The position numbers were made by a program, and so were the translations under genes. Source: Ideonella alba (GTDB lineage Bacteria; Pseudomonadota; Gammaproteobacteria; Burkholderiales; Burkholderiaceae_C). Taken from it: a DNA stretch of 64,000 bases. The notes beneath the pieces were generated by a model that saw only the letters and a program-made list of their open reading frames with translations, was not told the origin of the DNA and searched no databases. Numbering within the stretch: the first letter of the stretch is position 1; each line of letters opens with the position of its first letter. The DNA lies in contig NZ_JAGQDF010000005.1 of the NCBI RefSeq assembly GCF_018069875.1, positions 248,001 through 312,000 on the forward strand, in the 5' to 3' direction. Positions 50,618-60,612 of this stretch are shown in pieces.

Positions 50618-51130
50618 GTGGGCCCGGAACACGCCGCCACCACCGCCTGGCTGGGCCTGGGCTGGGTCGATGTCACCCTGGCCGGACTCGGCCTGATCTC
50701 GGTGCTGGTGGGGCTGTGGCGTGGCCTGGTCTATGAGCTGCTGTCGCTGGCGGCCTGGGTGATGGCCTGGCTGGTGGCCCTGAACTGGGGGCCGGATCTG
50801 GCGGCCCGCCTGCCGCTGAACGAGACCGGCACCGCGCCCCGCGTGGCCCTGGGCTATGCGCTGTGTTTCATGGGCACGCTGCTGCTGGGCGCGCTGCTGG
50901 CGCGGCTGCTGCGCATGCTGGTGGCGGCCACGCCACTGCGCTGGATCGATCGCCTGCTGGGCGCTGTCTTTGGTGCGGTGCGTGGTGCGCTGCTGCTGCT
51001 GGCCGTGGTCATCGTGGTCGGCTGGACGCCGCTGTCGCGCTCGGCGGCGTGGCAGTCCTCGCAGGTCGTCGCGTGGTTGGGGCAGGCCGGGGCCGTGTGG
51101 CAGGCCTGGCGTCCCCAGAGCACCCGCTGA
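50618..51130 (+). CDS. cvpA: CvpA family membrane protein
   Basis: This 170-residue protein with four hydrophobic segments is typical of Cvp[59 protein letters not shown] and [22 protein letters not shown]. It is the colicin V production/purine-operon membrane protein, whose exact function is still unclear. The start is GTG at 50618, preceded by GAGG. purF follows after 40 nt, the arrangement seen in E. coli. Confidence 0.9.
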   Translation: MGPEHAATTAWLGLGWVDVTLAGLGLISVLVGLWRGLVYELLSLAAWVMAWLVALNWGPDLAARLPLNETGTAPRVALGYALCFMGTLLLGALLARLLRMLVAATPLRWIDRLLGAVFGAVRGALLLLAVVIVVGWTPLSRSAAWQSSQVVAWLGQAGAVWQAWRPQSTR

Positions 51131-51170
51131 CCTCTCTCGGATTCTCTTCGCTTTTCAGGACGGACCTCCC

Positions 51171-52688
51171 ATGTGCGGCATCGTCGGTGTCATCTCCAAG
51201 CAACCGGTCAATCAGCTGATCTATGACGCGCTGCTGCTGCTGCAGCACCGCGGCCAGGACGCGGCCGGCATCGTCACCATGCAGGGCACCAAGTGCTACA
51301 TGCACAAGGCCCGCGGCATGGTGCGCGACGTCTTCCGTACCCGCAACATGCGGGCCCTGCCGGGCCATGTGGGCCTGGGCCAGGTGCGCTACCCCACGGC
51401 GGGCAATGCCTACAGCGAGGAAGAGGCGCAGCCCTTCTACGTCAACGCGCCCTTCGGCATCGTGCTGGTGCACAACGGCAACCTGACCAATGCGATGGCG
51501 CTGAAGGACGAGTTGTTCGACATCGACCGCCGCCACATCAACACCGAGAGCGACACCGAGGTGCTGATCAACATCCTCGCGCACGAGCTGGAGATGGCCG
51601 CGCGCGACCTGCCGCTGACGCCCGAGGAGATCTTCAAGGCCGTGGGTGCGGTGCACCAGCGCATCAAGGGCTCGTATGCGGTGGTGGCGCTGATCGCCGG
51701 CCACGGTCTGCTGGCCTTCCGTGATCCGCATGGCATCCGGCCGCTTTGTTACGGCGTCTCGGGCGATGGCTCCGAGGTGATGCTGGCCAGCGAGTCGGTG
51801 GCGCTGGAAGGCACCGGCCACCGCTTCGTGCGCGACATCGCGCCGGGCGAGGCGGTCTTCATCACCACCGAGGGCCAGCTGCACAGCCAGCAGTGCGCCA
51901 AGGACCCGCAGCTGCACCCCTGCATGTTCGAGTACGTCTACCTGGCGCGGCCTGATTCGGTGATCGACGGCATCTCGGTCTACCAGGCGCGGCTGAACAT
52001 GGGTGAGACGCTGGCCCAGCGCCTGATCTCCACCATGCCGCCCAGCGAGATCGACGTGGTGATCCCGATCCCCGAGTCCAGCCGGCCCAGCGCCATGCAG
52101 CTGGCGCACAAGATCGGCAAGCCCTACCGCGAGGGCTTCGTGAAGAACCGCTATGTGGGTCGCACCTTCATCATGCCCGGCCAGAGCGTGCGCAAGAAGA
52201 GCGTGCGTCAGAAGCTCAACGCGATCGGGCTGGAGTTCAAGGGCCGCAACGTGCTGCTGGTGGATGACTCCATCGTGCGCGGAACCACCTCCAAGGAGAT
52301 CGTGCAGATGGCCCGCGAGGCCGGTGCCAACAAGGTCTACATGGCCTCGGCCGCGCCGCCGGTGAAGTACCCCAATGTGTATGGCATCGACATGCCCACG
52401 CAGGAGGAACTGATCGCCCATGACCGCACGATGGAAGAGATCCGCGCCTATATCGGCGCCGACGCGCTGATCTACCAGGACGTCGATGCGATGAAGCGCG
52501 TCGTGGGTGCGCTGAACCCGTCGATCAAGGGCTTCGAGGCCTCGTGCTTCGACGGCACCTACATCACCGGTGACGTCAGCGTGGCCGACTTCGCCGCGAT
52601 GAAGGCCCAGCGCGCCGCGCAGCCGGGTGACGAGGAAGACGCCGAGTCGCGCAGCCGCCTGGCGCTGCAGAGCCGGAGCGATGCATGA
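51171..52688 (+). CDS. purF: Amidophosphoribosyltransferase
   Basis: This 505-residue enzyme makes phosphoribosylamine, the first committed step of purine synthesis. The N-terminal glutaminase starts MCGIVGVIS, so Cys2 is the nucleophile and there is no propeptide. [29 protein letters not shown] and HNGNLTNA follow. The C-terminal phosphoribosyltransferase has the PRPP loop [25 protein letters not shown], here split as [11 protein letters not shown] and TTSKEIVQ. The stop overlaps metZ by 4 nt. Confidence 0.97.
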   Translation: MCGIVGVISKQPVNQLIYDALLLLQHRGQDAAGIVTMQGTKCYMHKARGMVRDVFRTRNMRALPGHVGLGQVRYPTAGNAYSEEEAQPFYVNAPFGIVLVHNGNLTNAMALKDELFDIDRRHINTESDTEVLINILAHELEMAARDLPLTPEEIFKAVGAVHQRIKGSYAVVALIAGHGLLAFRDPHGIRPLCYGVSGDGSEVMLASESVALEGTGHRFVRDIAPGEAVFITTEGQLHSQQCAKDPQLHPCMFEYVYLARPDSVIDGISVYQARLNMGETLAQRLISTMPPSEIDVVIPIPESSRPSAMQLAHKIGKPYREGFVKNRYVGRTFIMPGQSVRKKSVRQKLNAIGLEFKGRNVLLVDDSIVRGTTSKEIVQMAREAGANKVYMASAAPPVKYPNVYGIDMPTQEELIAHDRTMEEIRAYIGADALIYQDVDAMKRVVGALNPSIKGFEASCFDGTYITGDVSVADFAAMKAQRAAQPGDEEDAESRSRLALQSRSDA

Positions 52689-53932
52689 CGATGGAGAGCG
52701 ACGAAGAGCGCCGCATCGCCCGCGCCCGCCTGCCCGAGGGCGTGCGCCCCGAGACGCTGGCCGTGCGCGCCGCGCTGGCGCCCAGCCAGCATGGCGAGAA
52801 CTCGGAGGGCCTGTTCCTCACCAGCGCCTATGTCCAGCCCGACGCGGCCACCTCGGCCAAGCGCTTCGCCGACATGCTGGACTTCACCTACTCGCGCACC
52901 AGCAACCCCACGGTGCGCAGCCTGGAGATGCGCCTGGCGGCGATGGAGGGCGCCGAAGCGGCCATCGCCACCACCACCGGCATGAGCGCGATCCTGCTGC
53001 TGATCATGGGCCTGTTGAAGGCGGGCGACCATGTGGTGTGCTCACGCTCGGTGTTCGGCTCGACGATCGGGCTCTTTGGCAAGGAGTTCGCCAAGTTCGG
53101 CGTCGAGACCAGCTTCGTCGCGCAGACCGACCTGGCCGAGTGGCGCGCCGCGATGCGACCCACCACCAAGCTGCTGTTCGCCGAAACCCCCACCAACCCG
53201 CTGACCGATGTCTGCGACATCGCCGCGCTGGCCGGGATCGCCCACGCCGGCGGCGCGCTGCTGGCGGTGGACAACACCTTCTGCACGCCCGCACTGCAAA
53301 GGCCCCTGTCGCTGGGCGCGGATGTGGTGATGCACGCCGCCACCAAGTACCTGGATGGCCAGGGCCGTGTGATGGCTGGCGCGTTGTGCGGCAGCGAGGC
53401 GCTGATCAACGGCATCATGGCGCCGGTGCTGCGCACCGTGGGCATGACGCTGTCGCCGTTCAACGCCTGGGTGGTGCTCAAGGGCCTGGAGACCCTGCAC
53501 CTGCGGATGAAGGCGCAGAGCGATCAGGCGCTGGCCGTGGCCCGCTGGCTGGCGGCGCGGCCCGAGGTGGCGCGCGTCTACTACCCCGGCCTGGCCACCC
53601 ACCCGCAGCACGACCTGGCCATGCGCCAGCAGTCGGGCCTGGGAGGCGCGGTGCTGTCCTTCGACCTGCAGGCTGACACGCCCGAGGCCGCGCGCGCACG
53701 CGCCTTCCACGTGATCGACAGCACCCGCGTGCTGAGCATCGCCACCAACCTGGGCGACACCAAGTCCATCATCACCCACCCGGCGACCACCTCGCACGGC
53801 CGGCTGTCCGAGGCGCAGCGCCAGGCCGCCGGCATCGGCCAGGGCATGGTCCGCCTGGCTGTGGGCCTGGAACACGTCGACGACATCACCGACGATCTGC
53901 TGCGCGGCCTGGCCACGCTTCCCACCGCATGA
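52685..53932 (+). CDS. metZ: O-succinylhomoserine sulfhydrylase
   Basis: This 415-residue Cys/Met-metabolism PLP enzyme uses sulphide to form homocysteine. The PLP lysine is Lys221 in [11 protein letters not shown]. Other elements are [36 protein letters not shown] and [18 protein letters not shown]. In betaproteobacteria metZ commonly follows purF, which supports the O-succinylhomoserine assignment; the sequence alone cannot exclude cystathionine synthase activity. The stop overlaps gltX (ATGA). Confidence 0.9.
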   Translation: MTMESDEERRIARARLPEGVRPETLAVRAALAPSQHGENSEGLFLTSAYVQPDAATSAKRFADMLDFTYSRTSNPTVRSLEMRLAAMEGAEAAIATTTGMSAILLLIMGLLKAGDHVVCSRSVFGSTIGLFGKEFAKFGVETSFVAQTDLAEWRAAMRPTTKLLFAETPTNPLTDVCDIAALAGIAHAGGALLAVDNTFCTPALQRPLSLGADVVMHAATKYLDGQGRVMAGALCGSEALINGIMAPVLRTVGMTLSPFNAWVVLKGLETLHLRMKAQSDQALAVARWLAARPEVARVYYPGLATHPQHDLAMRQQSGLGGAVLSFDLQADTPEAARARAFHVIDSTRVLSIATNLGDTKSIITHPATTSHGRLSEAQRQAAGIGQGMVRLAVGLEHVDDITDDLLRGLATLPTA

Positions 53933-55320
53933 CTTCCAAGATCCGCACCCGCATCGCCCCGTCGCCCACCGGCTTTCTGCACCTGGGCACCGCGCGCACC
54001 GCGCTGTATTCGTGGGCCTATGCCCGCCACCACGGTGGCGAGTTCGTCCTGCGCATCGAGGACACCGATGTCGCCCGCTCCACCCAGGACTCGGTCGACC
54101 AGATCCTGCAGTCCATGCACTGGCTGGGCCTGGACTACGACGAGGGTCCGATCTACCAGATGCAGCGCCTGGATCGCTACCAGGCGGTGATCGAGCAGAT
54201 GCTGGCCGCCGGCAGCGCCTACCGCTGCTACACCACGCCGGCCGAGCTGGATGCGCTGCGCGAGCAGCAGAAGGCGCGTGGCGAGAAGACCGGCTACGAC
54301 GGCCGCTGGCGCCCTGAGCCCGGCAAGACCCTGCCGCCGGTCCCCGAGGGCGTGCAGCCGGTGATCCGCTTCAAGAATCCGCGCGATGGCGAGGTGCGCT
54401 GGGACGACCTGGTCAAGGGCGAGATCGTCATCGCCAACAAGGAGTTCGACGACCTGATCATCCAGCGCGCCGACGGCGTGCCCACCTACAACTTCGCGGT
54501 GGTGGTGGACGACTGGGACATGGGCATCACCCATGTCTTCCGCGGCGACGAGCACATCAACAACACGCCCTGGCAGATCAACATCTACCAGGCGCTGGGC
54601 GCGCCGCTGCCGCTGTTCGGTCACCTGCCGGTGATCCTGGGCGACGATGGCCTGAAGCTGTCCAAGCGCCGCGGTGCGGTGGCGGTGTCCAACTACGAGG
54701 ACGGCGGTTACCTGCCCGAGGCGATGCTGAACTACCTGGCCCGCCTGGGCTGGAGCCACGGCGACGACGAGCTGTTCAGCCGCGAGCAGCTGGTGACCTG
54801 GTTCGACGGTACGCACCTGAACAAGAGCCCCGCGCAGTGGGATGCGGCCAAGCTCACCTGGGTCAATGCCCACTACATGAAGCAGGCCGACGACACGCGG
54901 CTGGCCAGCCTGGTGGCCGCCCAGCTGGCGCGGCGCGGCCATCAGGCCGATGCCGAGCGGCTGGCGCCGATGTGCGCGCTGTTCAAGGACCGCTGCGCCA
55001 CCACCGTGGAACTGGCCGACTGGCTGGCCATGTATTTCGCCCCGGTGACGCCGTCGGCCGAGGACCGGGCCCAGCACGTCACCGACGCGCTCCGGCCCGC
55101 GCTGGCCGCGCTGGCCGCCCGACTGCAGACCTGCGCCTGGGAGAAGGCAGCGATCAACCAGGCGATCAAGGACACGATCGGCGAGTTCGGGCTGAAGATG
55201 CCGCAACTGGCCATTCCGGTGCGGGTGCTGGTGTGCGGCCGCGCCCAGACGCCGTCGGTCGATGCGGTGCTGGCGCTGTTCTCACGCGAAGAAGTCGTCG
55301 CCCGGTTGGCAAACGCGTGA
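53929..55320 (+). CDS. gltX: Glutamyl-tRNA synthetase
   Basis: This 463-residue class I synthetase has the HIGH-like motif in [19 protein letters not shown] and the KMSKS-like motif in [22 protein letters not shown] and [24 protein letters not shown] are typical of bacterial GltX. It charges tRNA-Glu, two copies of which are encoded directly downstream. It overlaps metZ by 4 nt. A predicted tRNA promoter lies across its last codons. Confidence 0.96.
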   Translation: MTSKIRTRIAPSPTGFLHLGTARTALYSWAYARHHGGEFVLRIEDTDVARSTQDSVDQILQSMHWLGLDYDEGPIYQMQRLDRYQAVIEQMLAAGSAYRCYTTPAELDALREQQKARGEKTGYDGRWRPEPGKTLPPVPEGVQPVIRFKNPRDGEVRWDDLVKGEIVIANKEFDDLIIQRADGVPTYNFAVVVDDWDMGITHVFRGDEHINNTPWQINIYQALGAPLPLFGHLPVILGDDGLKLSKRRGAVAVSNYEDGGYLPEAMLNYLARLGWSHGDDELFSREQLVTWFDGTHLNKSPAQWDAAKLTWVNAHYMKQADDTRLASLVAAQLARRGHQADAERLAPMCALFKDRCATTVELADWLAMYFAPVTPSAEDRAQHVTDALRPALAALAARLQTCAWEKAAINQAIKDTIGEFGLKMPQLAIPVRVLVCGRAQTPSVDAVLALFSREEVVARLANA

Positions 55321-55335
55321 TTTCCGGTATATACT
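55306..55335 (+). promoter_or_regulatory. Predicted promoter for the first tRNA block
   Basis: TTGGCA (55306-55311), 18 nt and TATACT (55330-55335) form a good sigma-70 promoter that straddles the gltX stop. It lies about 80 nt before the first tRNA-Ala. Confidence 0.55.
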
Positions 55336-55413
55336 GCTAGTCTTCGCTCAACAGCACTGGTGCTGACACAACAGCGACGCGGTACACACCGGGTGGCTCA
55401 AGTGGACGGATCC

Positions 55414-55489
<76 letters not shown>

Positions 55490-55527
55490 ATCACGCAGCG
55501 CTGTTGAGAGAATGGAAAAGGTTACAC

Positions 55528-55603
55528 GTCCCCTTCGTCTAGAGGCCTAGGACACGACCCTTTCACGGTTGTAACAGGGGTTCGAATCCCCTAGGGGATG
55601 CCA
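55528..55603 (+). tRNA. tRNA-Glu (anticodon TTC), copy 1
   Basis: The 76-nt cloverleaf has acceptor GTCCCCT paired with AGGGGAT, with a G-T pair at position 1-72. The anticodon loop is CTTTCAC (anticodon TTC) and the T arm is AGGGGTTCGAATCCCCT. CCA is encoded. It lies 38 nt after tRNA-Ala and just downstream of gltX. Confidence 0.97.
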
Positions 55604-55656
55604 GATTCGCCGCGGTGACTTGCCGCAGCGAGGACGGCGCAGGCGGTTGATGCCTG

Positions 55657-55670
55657 GGTGCTTCGGCACC
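55657..55670 (+). other. UUCG-capped hairpin in the Glu-Asp tRNA spacer
   Basis: GGTGC and GCACC enclose a TTCG loop closed by a C-G pair, the very stable C(UUCG)G type. It may guide processing of the tRNA precursor. The same hairpin recurs in the second copy at 56096-56109. Confidence 0.5.
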
Positions 55671-55687
55671 GAAGTTCAGCACCACGC

Positions 55688-55764
55688 GGAGTGGTAGTTC
55701 AGTTGGTCAGAATACCGGCCTGTCACGCCGGGGGTCGCGGGTTCGAGCCCCGTCCACTCCGCCA
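55688..55764 (+). tRNA. tRNA-Asp (anticodon GTC), copy 1
   Basis: The 77-nt cloverleaf has acceptor GGAGTGG paired with CCACTCC, anticodon loop CTGTCAC (anticodon GTC) and T arm CGGGTTCGAGCCCCG. CCA is encoded. Confidence 0.97.
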
Positions 55765-55778
55765 TACGGTTACAGCAG

Positions 55779-55813
55779 AAAGACCTGCTGGATGAAAGTC
55801 CCGCAGGTCTTTT
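55779..55813 (+). terminator. Terminator-like hairpin between the two tRNA blocks
   Basis: AAAGACCTGC (55779-55788) pairs perfectly with GCAGGTCTTT (55803-55812), ending in a run of four T. It should stop transcription after the first tRNA block, so the second block may need readthrough or its own promoter. Confidence 0.75.
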
Positions 55814-55852
55814 CGTTGGAGCTCCGCTTCGGCGCGCTCGCCTCCAGACCAC

Positions 55853-55928
<76 letters not shown>

Positions 55929-55966
55929 ATCACGCAGCGCTGTTGAGAGAATGGAAAAGGTTACAC

Positions 55967-56042
55967 GTCCCCTTCGTCTAGAGGCCTAGGACACGACCCT
56001 TTCACGGTTGTAACAGGGGTTCGAATCCCCTAGGGGATGCCA
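55967..56042 (+). tRNA. tRNA-Glu (anticodon TTC), copy 2
   Basis: Identical to the tRNA-Glu at 55528-55603, including the G-T first pair and encoded CCA. Confidence 0.97.
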
Positions 56043-56126
56043 GATTCGCCGCGGTGACTTGCCGCAGCGAGGACGGCGCAGGCGGTTGATGCCTGGGTGC
56101 TTCGGCACCGAAGTTCAGCACCACGC

Positions 56127-56203
56127 GGAGTGGTAGTTCAGTTGGTCAGAATACCGGCCTGTCACGCCGGGGGTCGCGGGTTCGAGCCCCGTCCACTCCG
56201 CCA
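56127..56203 (+). tRNA. tRNA-Asp (anticodon GTC), copy 2
   Basis: Identical to the tRNA-Asp at 55688-55764, with encoded CCA. Confidence 0.97.
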
Positions 56204-56228
56204 TCCCTTCCTCGGGAACATCGTCACG

Positions 56229-56257
56229 CGCCCACTTCTGGTGGGCGTTGTCGTTTC
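56229..56257 (+). terminator. Terminator-like hairpin after the second tRNA block
   Basis: CGCCCAC (56229-56235) pairs with GTGGGCG (56241-56247) around a five-base loop, followed by TTGTCGTTT. It lies 25 nt after the second tRNA-Asp. Confidence 0.6.
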
Positions 56258-56308
56258 CGGCCCCCAGGCGGGCCCGGCCAGGCGGCCGGGCCGGTGTCCG
56301 AAGCGGGC

Positions 56309-56893
56309 TCAGCGGGCCCCAAACGGCGCCACGCCGATCAGCACCGCATGGGCCCAGAAGGCGAACGCCGCCCAGGCGAGCGTGCCAACGATCACGACGA
56401 TCCCCGTCCTGCCCGCACTGCCCGCCGGCCGTTGCACGCCCTGCGCCGCGTCGCGCTGGCGCGCCGCGCGGAAGCACAGCACGGCCCAGACCAGGAAGCT
56501 GCCGAACAGCAGCGCATCGGCCAGCGTGTTGTTGGCCAGCAGATGCGCCAGCGCCCACAGCTTGGTGCCCAGCAGCATCGGGTGGCCCAGTCGGGCCCGG
56601 ATGCCGTTGCCAGGCACATAGGCCGCCGCCAGCAGGATGAAGGCCGGCAGTGTCAGCGCCGCCGCCGCGTGGCTCAGGCCCCGCGGCGAGGCCCACAACA
56701 CCACCGGCTCCTGCCGCGCCAGGCCGTAGCCCCAGCAGATCAGCGCGAAGCCCAGCAGCGAGGCCAGCGAGTACAGGCCCTTGTAGCGGTTCTCGCCCAG
56801 CCGGGCCACCCAGGCCGCGCGCGTGGGATCGGCGACGATGCGCACCGAGTGCAGGCCAAGAAAGATCAGCAGTCCGAGAATCAGCAGGGTCAT
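56309..56893 (-). CDS. NnrU-family integral membrane protein
   Basis: This 194-residue protein has about five to six hydrophobic segments. It begins LLILGLLIFLGLHSVRIV, then ENRYKGLYSLASLLGFALICWGYG, and HPMLLGTKLWALAHLLANNTLADALLFGSF. The HS...R near the start and the HP...K-WA-AHL stretch are typical of NnrU proteins, named from denitrification gene clusters. No denitrification gene is nearby here, so a role in NO metabolism should not be assumed. It lies 39 nt downstream of the EamA gene on the same strand. Confidence 0.8.
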   Translation of the reverse strand: MTLLILGLLIFLGLHSVRIVADPTRAAWVARLGENRYKGLYSLASLLGFALICWGYGLARQEPVVLWASPRGLSHAAAALTLPAFILLAAAYVPGNGIRARLGHPMLLGTKLWALAHLLANNTLADALLFGSFLVWAVLCFRAARQRDAAQGVQRPAGSAGRTGIVVIVGTLAWAAFAFWAHAVLIGVAPFGAR

Positions 56894-56932
56894 GGCAAGG
56901 GCCGTTGGCGTCGATGTCGCGCTTGTACCCGA

Positions 56933-57826
56933 TCAGCGTGACCCGCGCACGAATCCGGTCACCAATCCGGTCACCAGCGCGGTGCCCAGCAGGATCACGC
57001 CGCAGGCGGCCACCATCACCGGCGTGATCGCCTCGCCCAGGAACAGCGTACCCCAGAGCACGGCAAAGGCCGGGATCAGGAAGGTCACGCTCATCGCCTG
57101 GCTGGCGCCCACATGGGCGATCAGCCGGAAGTACAGGATGTAGGCCACGCCGGTGCAGGCGAACGCCAGCGCCGCCACCGCCAGCCAGGAGGAGGCCGCC
57201 GGCGGCGTGGTCGGCCAGGCCCACAGCGCCAGCGGCACCAGCACCGCAGCGGCCGACAACTGGCTGCCGGCGGCCAGCGCCATCGACGGAATGCCTTGCA
57301 GGTGCCGCTTGGTGAAGTTGGCCGAGAAGCCGTACATCAGCGTGGCCAGCAGACAGGCGGCCACAGCCAGCGCGGGGCTCACGCCATGCTCGCCTGGCTT
57401 GAAGCTGGCATGGCCGCCGGCCAGCCACAGCACGCCGCCAAAACCCAGCGCCAGGCCCAGCGCCTTGTGCTTCGTGGGGCGGTCGCCCAGCCACCACCAG
57501 CCGATCAGCGCGCCCCACAGCGGTGTGGTGGCATTGAAGATAGACGACAGGCCGCCGGTGATCGCCAGCGCCGCCACCCCGTAGCAGACGAAGGGAATCG
57601 CCGAGTTGGTCAGTCCCACCAGCGCAATGCGCCGCCAGTGCTGGCGCAGCGCCGGCCACTCGCCGCGCGACAGCAGCACCGGCAGCAGCAGCAACGACGC
57701 ACCCGCGACGCGCAGCCCGGCCAGCGCCAGCGGCCCGAACTCGTGCGCCCCCATGCGGATGAAGAGAAAGCTGGCGCCCCACAGCGCGGCCAGCAGCAAC
57801 AGTTCGGCGAGGTGGGCAGGCTTCAT
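56933..57826 (-). CDS. EamA/DMT-family transporter
   Basis: This 297-residue protein has ten predicted membrane helices in two EamA repeats, the first starting [27 protein letters not shown] and the second [24 protein letters not shown]. The motif [19 protein letters not shown] closes the first repeat and [20 protein letters not shown] the second. Members export metabolites such as amino acids; the substrate here is unknown. Its ATG overlaps the ogt stop (ATGA), so it is translated together with the DNA-repair genes upstream. Confidence 0.88.
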   Translation of the reverse strand: MKPAHLAELLLLAALWGASFLFIRMGAHEFGPLALAGLRVAGASLLLLPVLLSRGEWPALRQHWRRIALVGLTNSAIPFVCYGVAALAITGGLSSIFNATTPLWGALIGWWWLGDRPTKHKALGLALGFGGVLWLAGGHASFKPGEHGVSPALAVAACLLATLMYGFSANFTKRHLQGIPSMALAAGSQLSAAAVLVPLALWAWPTTPPAASSWLAVAALAFACTGVAYILYFRLIAHVGASQAMSVTFLIPAFAVLWGTLFLGEAITPVMVAACGVILLGTALVTGLVTGFVRGSR

Positions 57827-58323
57827 GAAGGGCGCGATTCTCCGTCCAGCAACGCCTGCTTGCGCGGCAGGCCGCCGGCATAGCCGGTCAGGGACCCATC
57901 CTGGCCGGTCACCCGGTGGCAGGGCACCAGCACGCTGACCGGGTTGCGACCCACCGCCGCGCCCACGGCGCGGGCCGCGCGGGGCCGGCCCAGCTGGGCG
58001 GCCAGTTCGCCGTAGCGGCGCCGTTGCCCAGGCGGAATGGCCAGCAGGGCCTGCCACACCGCCTGCTGCCAGGCGGTGCCGCCCAGGTCCAGCGGCGGTA
58101 GCGCCGGCAGCGGCGCGCCGGGGGCCGACCAGTACCGCGCCAGCGCCGCCTGGGCCTGCCGGATCCAGGGGTGGCCGGGCTGCAGCGGCGCATCGATCGG
58201 GCCAGGGTGGTGGGCCTGGCCGTCGAACCACAGGCCTGCCAGGCCCTGGGTCGTGACCGCCACGGTCATCGGGCCCAGCGGGGTGTCGATCCGGGCCTGG
58301 GCGGCAAAGCGGCGGGTGTTCAT
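57823..58323 (-). CDS. ogt: Methylated-DNA--protein-cysteine methyltransferase
   Basis: This 166-residue suicide protein removes alkyl groups from O6-alkylguanine. The acceptor Cys135 is in VLVPCHRV, preceded by the HTH-like region [25 protein letters not shown] with the arginine finger. The N-terminal domain has [22 protein letters not shown]. It overlaps the Ada-AlkA gene upstream by 4 nt and the EamA gene downstream by 4 nt. Together with its neighbour it supplies all the activities that E. coli divides between Ada and AlkA. Confidence 0.95.
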   Translation of the reverse strand: MNTRRFAAQARIDTPLGPMTVAVTTQGLAGLWFDGQAHHPGPIDAPLQPGHPWIRQAQAALARYWSAPGAPLPALPPLDLGGTAWQQAVWQALLAIPPGQRRRYGELAAQLGRPRAARAVGAAVGRNPVSVLVPCHRVTGQDGSLTGYAGGLPRKQALLDGESRPS

Positions 58324-59795
58324 CGGGCGGTCTCCTCGGGGCGGTCGACCAGCGACTGCCACAGTTGCATCACGGCGTAGGAACGCCAGGGCCGCCAGGC
58401 CTCGGCCAGCGGCAGGGATTGCGCGGCCTTCAGGCCGCCGAGCGCCTTCACCACGCCAGCGTCGGTGGCCGGGAAGGCATCGGGCCAGGCCAGCACGCGC
58501 AGCGCGGCCAGCTCGGCGGTCCAGTCGCCCACGCCGGGCAGCGCGCGCAGCCGCGCCAGCGTGTCCTCGACCGGCGCGGCCGGGTGCAGTGCCAGCGTGC
58601 CGCTGTCGACGGCACGTGCCAGCGCCTGCAGCGCCGCCACCCGCACCCGCACGATGCCCAGCGTGCCGATCGCCTCGGCGCCGGCCTGGGCCAGCGTGCG
58701 CGCATCGGGGAACAGCCGCTCCAGTCCCGACCAGGGCGTGACCAGCGGCTCGCCAAAGCGTTCCACCAGCCGCGCGGCCAGCGTGCAGGCGGCAGCCACC
58801 GTGACCTGCTGGCCCAGGATGATGCGCACCAGGGTCTCGAAGCCGTCGATGCAGCCGGGCACGCGCAGCCCGGGTCGCACGGGCACCGGCAGGCTGGCCA
58901 GGGTGGTGTCGATGCGCGCCGGATCGGCGTCCAGGTCCAGCAGGTGGCGCACGCGCTCGATCACCGTGCCCAGCGCCGGCGCCAGCGAGGGCGCCACCTC
59001 CAGGGCGGCGGCGTCCTCCTCCAGACGCAGCGCGATCCAGCCGCGCAGGGTCTGCCCATGGTGGACCACCGCCAGCGTGCGGCGCCACCAGCCGTCGTCG
59101 CCGGCGGCTTCCACGCGCGCCAGCGGGCGCGCGGCCAGGAAGCCCAGCATCGCGGCGCGGTCATACGGTGGCCGCCAGGGCAGGCGCAGCGGACGAACAC
59201 CGGGGCCGGTGTCGGGCGCAGCGTCGCGCCGCAGGGCGCCGGGGGTGAGCCGGTAGCGCTCGGCGAAGGCGGCATTGAAGCGTCGCAGGCTGCCGAAGCC
59301 GCTGGCCGCAGCGACCTGGGTGACCGGCAGCCGGGTGTCGGTCAGCAGCCGCTTGGCCAGCAGCAGGCGCTGGGTGGTCTGCCAGTCGATCGGGCTGACA
59401 CCCAGGTGGGCCTGGAAGATGCGGCGCAGGTGGCGCTCGGTGATGCCCAAACGCTCGGCGATGGCCGGCAGCGAGGGCTGTTCGCCCGCGGCCACCGCAT
59501 GGGTGATCAGCCGCGCCCCGGCTTCGGCCAGGCTGCGCGCGGCGTCGGCGCCCGACAGACCCGGCGCCTGCTCCGGCCGGCAGCGCAGGCAGGGGCGAAA
59601 GCCGGCCAGTTCGGCCGCCGCGGCATGGCCGAAGAAGCGGCAGTTCTCGCGCCGCGGCAGCCGCACGCGGCAGACCGGCCGGCAGTAGATGCCGGTGCTG
59701 GTGACGCCCACGAAGAAGCGCCCATCAAAGCGCGCATCATGGGTCTGCAGCGCCCGGTAGGCGCTGTCGTCATCGAGCGGGCGAAGGTCTGACAT
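58320..59795 (-). CDS. Ada regulatory domain - AlkA 3-methyladenine glycosylase fusion
   Basis: This 491-residue protein has three parts. An Ada zinc domain (about 1-80) has ligands Cys38, Cys42, Cys69 and Cys72, the same numbers as in E. coli Ada. An AraC-type helix-turn-helix follows (about 85-190; [21 protein letters not shown]). An AlkA glycosylase lies at about 200-480, with the helix-hairpin-helix [17 protein letters not shown] and a downstream Asp at the catalytic position. It probably senses methyl phosphotriesters, activates transcription and excises alkylated bases. It lacks the O6-methylguanine domain, which is encoded by the overlapping ogt gene. Confidence 0.93.
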   Translation of the reverse strand: MSDLRPLDDDSAYRALQTHDARFDGRFFVGVTSTGIYCRPVCRVRLPRRENCRFFGHAAAAELAGFRPCLRCRPEQAPGLSGADAARSLAEAGARLITHAVAAGEQPSLPAIAERLGITERHLRRIFQAHLGVSPIDWQTTQRLLLAKRLLTDTRLPVTQVAAASGFGSLRRFNAAFAERYRLTPGALRRDAAPDTGPGVRPLRLPWRPPYDRAAMLGFLAARPLARVEAAGDDGWWRRTLAVVHHGQTLRGWIALRLEEDAAALEVAPSLAPALGTVIERVRHLLDLDADPARIDTTLASLPVPVRPGLRVPGCIDGFETLVRIILGQQVTVAAACTLAARLVERFGEPLVTPWSGLERLFPDARTLAQAGAEAIGTLGIVRVRVAALQALARAVDSGTLALHPAAPVEDTLARLRALPGVGDWTAELAALRVLAWPDAFPATDAGVVKALGGLKAAQSLPLAEAWRPWRSYAVMQLWQSLVDRPEETAR

Positions 59796-59855
59796 GGGCC
59801 CATGCTAGCCCGCCCAGGCCGCGGCGCTGGCCGTTTTCGGACCTGTGCCTGGGGC

Positions 59856-60608
59856 TCACATGGCCTTGAACAGATGCACATAGGCGCGCGACACCGGCAG
59901 CTCGGTGTCGAAGCCGCGCAGGCGCACCCGCACGCGGCTGAGCTCATCGCGCCGGCTGCCCTCGAGGAAGCGCAGGTTGATCAGCGTGGAGCGGTGGATC
60001 TGCCAGAACTGCTGCGGGTCGAGCTGCTGGGCCAGTTCGGCGATCGGCGTGCGGATCAGGTACTCGCGCTCGGCGGTCTGGACACAGGTGTACTTCTCGT
60101 CGGCGCGGAAGAACAGCACCTCCTCCACCGCGATCTGCTGGGTCCAGTCGCCCTGGCTGGCACGCACCCAGCGCAGCGGCGCCGCGCTGGCGGCCGGGGC
60201 CTGCAGACGGCCCAGGGCCTGGGCCAGCCGCGGGTCCTCGGGCGTGGTGTGGCCGATCGCCTCCTTCAGGCGCGCCACGCTGCGCGCCAGGCGCTCGGTG
60301 GTCACCGGCTTGACCAGGTAGTCCAGCGCCGCGGCGTCGAAGGCCTGCAGCGCGAACTCGTCGTAGGCGGTGACGAAGACCACCCGGGTCGCGCACTCGA
60401 TGCCCTGGGCCACCTCCAGCCCGGTCAGCCCCGGCATGCGGATGTCCAGGAAGGCCAGGTCGGGCTGCAGGGCCTCGATCTGCTCGGCGGCCTCGGGGCC
60501 ATTGCGGCACTGGGCCACGATCTGCAGATCGGGCCACAGCGTGGCCAGCAGGCTGGCCAGGTGGCGCAGCAGGTGCGGTTCGTCGTCGGCGATCAGGGCG
60601 GTGGGCAT
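59856..60608 (-). CDS. LytTR-family response regulator
   Basis: This 250-residue regulator has a receiver domain with acidic pocket Asp8/Asp9, phospho-acceptor Asp55 (LAFLDIRMPG) and a conserved Lys in LDYLVKPV. The C-terminal LytTR DNA-binding domain includes ADEKYTCVQTAEREYLIRTPI and QFWQIHRSTLINL. LytTR proteins bind pairs of short direct repeats. The frame extends upstream, but the ATG at 60608 gives the standard start (MPTALIADDE). It lies 4 nt after the histidine kinase gene. Confidence 0.93.
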   Translation of the reverse strand: MPTALIADDEPHLLRHLASLLATLWPDLQIVAQCRNGPEAAEQIEALQPDLAFLDIRMPGLTGLEVAQGIECATRVVFVTAYDEFALQAFDAAALDYLVKPVTTERLARSVARLKEAIGHTTPEDPRLAQALGRLQAPAASAAPLRWVRASQGDWTQQIAVEEVLFFRADEKYTCVQTAEREYLIRTPIAELAQQLDPQQFWQIHRSTLINLRFLEGSRRDELSRVRVRLRGFDTELPVSRAYVHLFKAM

Positions 60609-60612
60609 GGGC

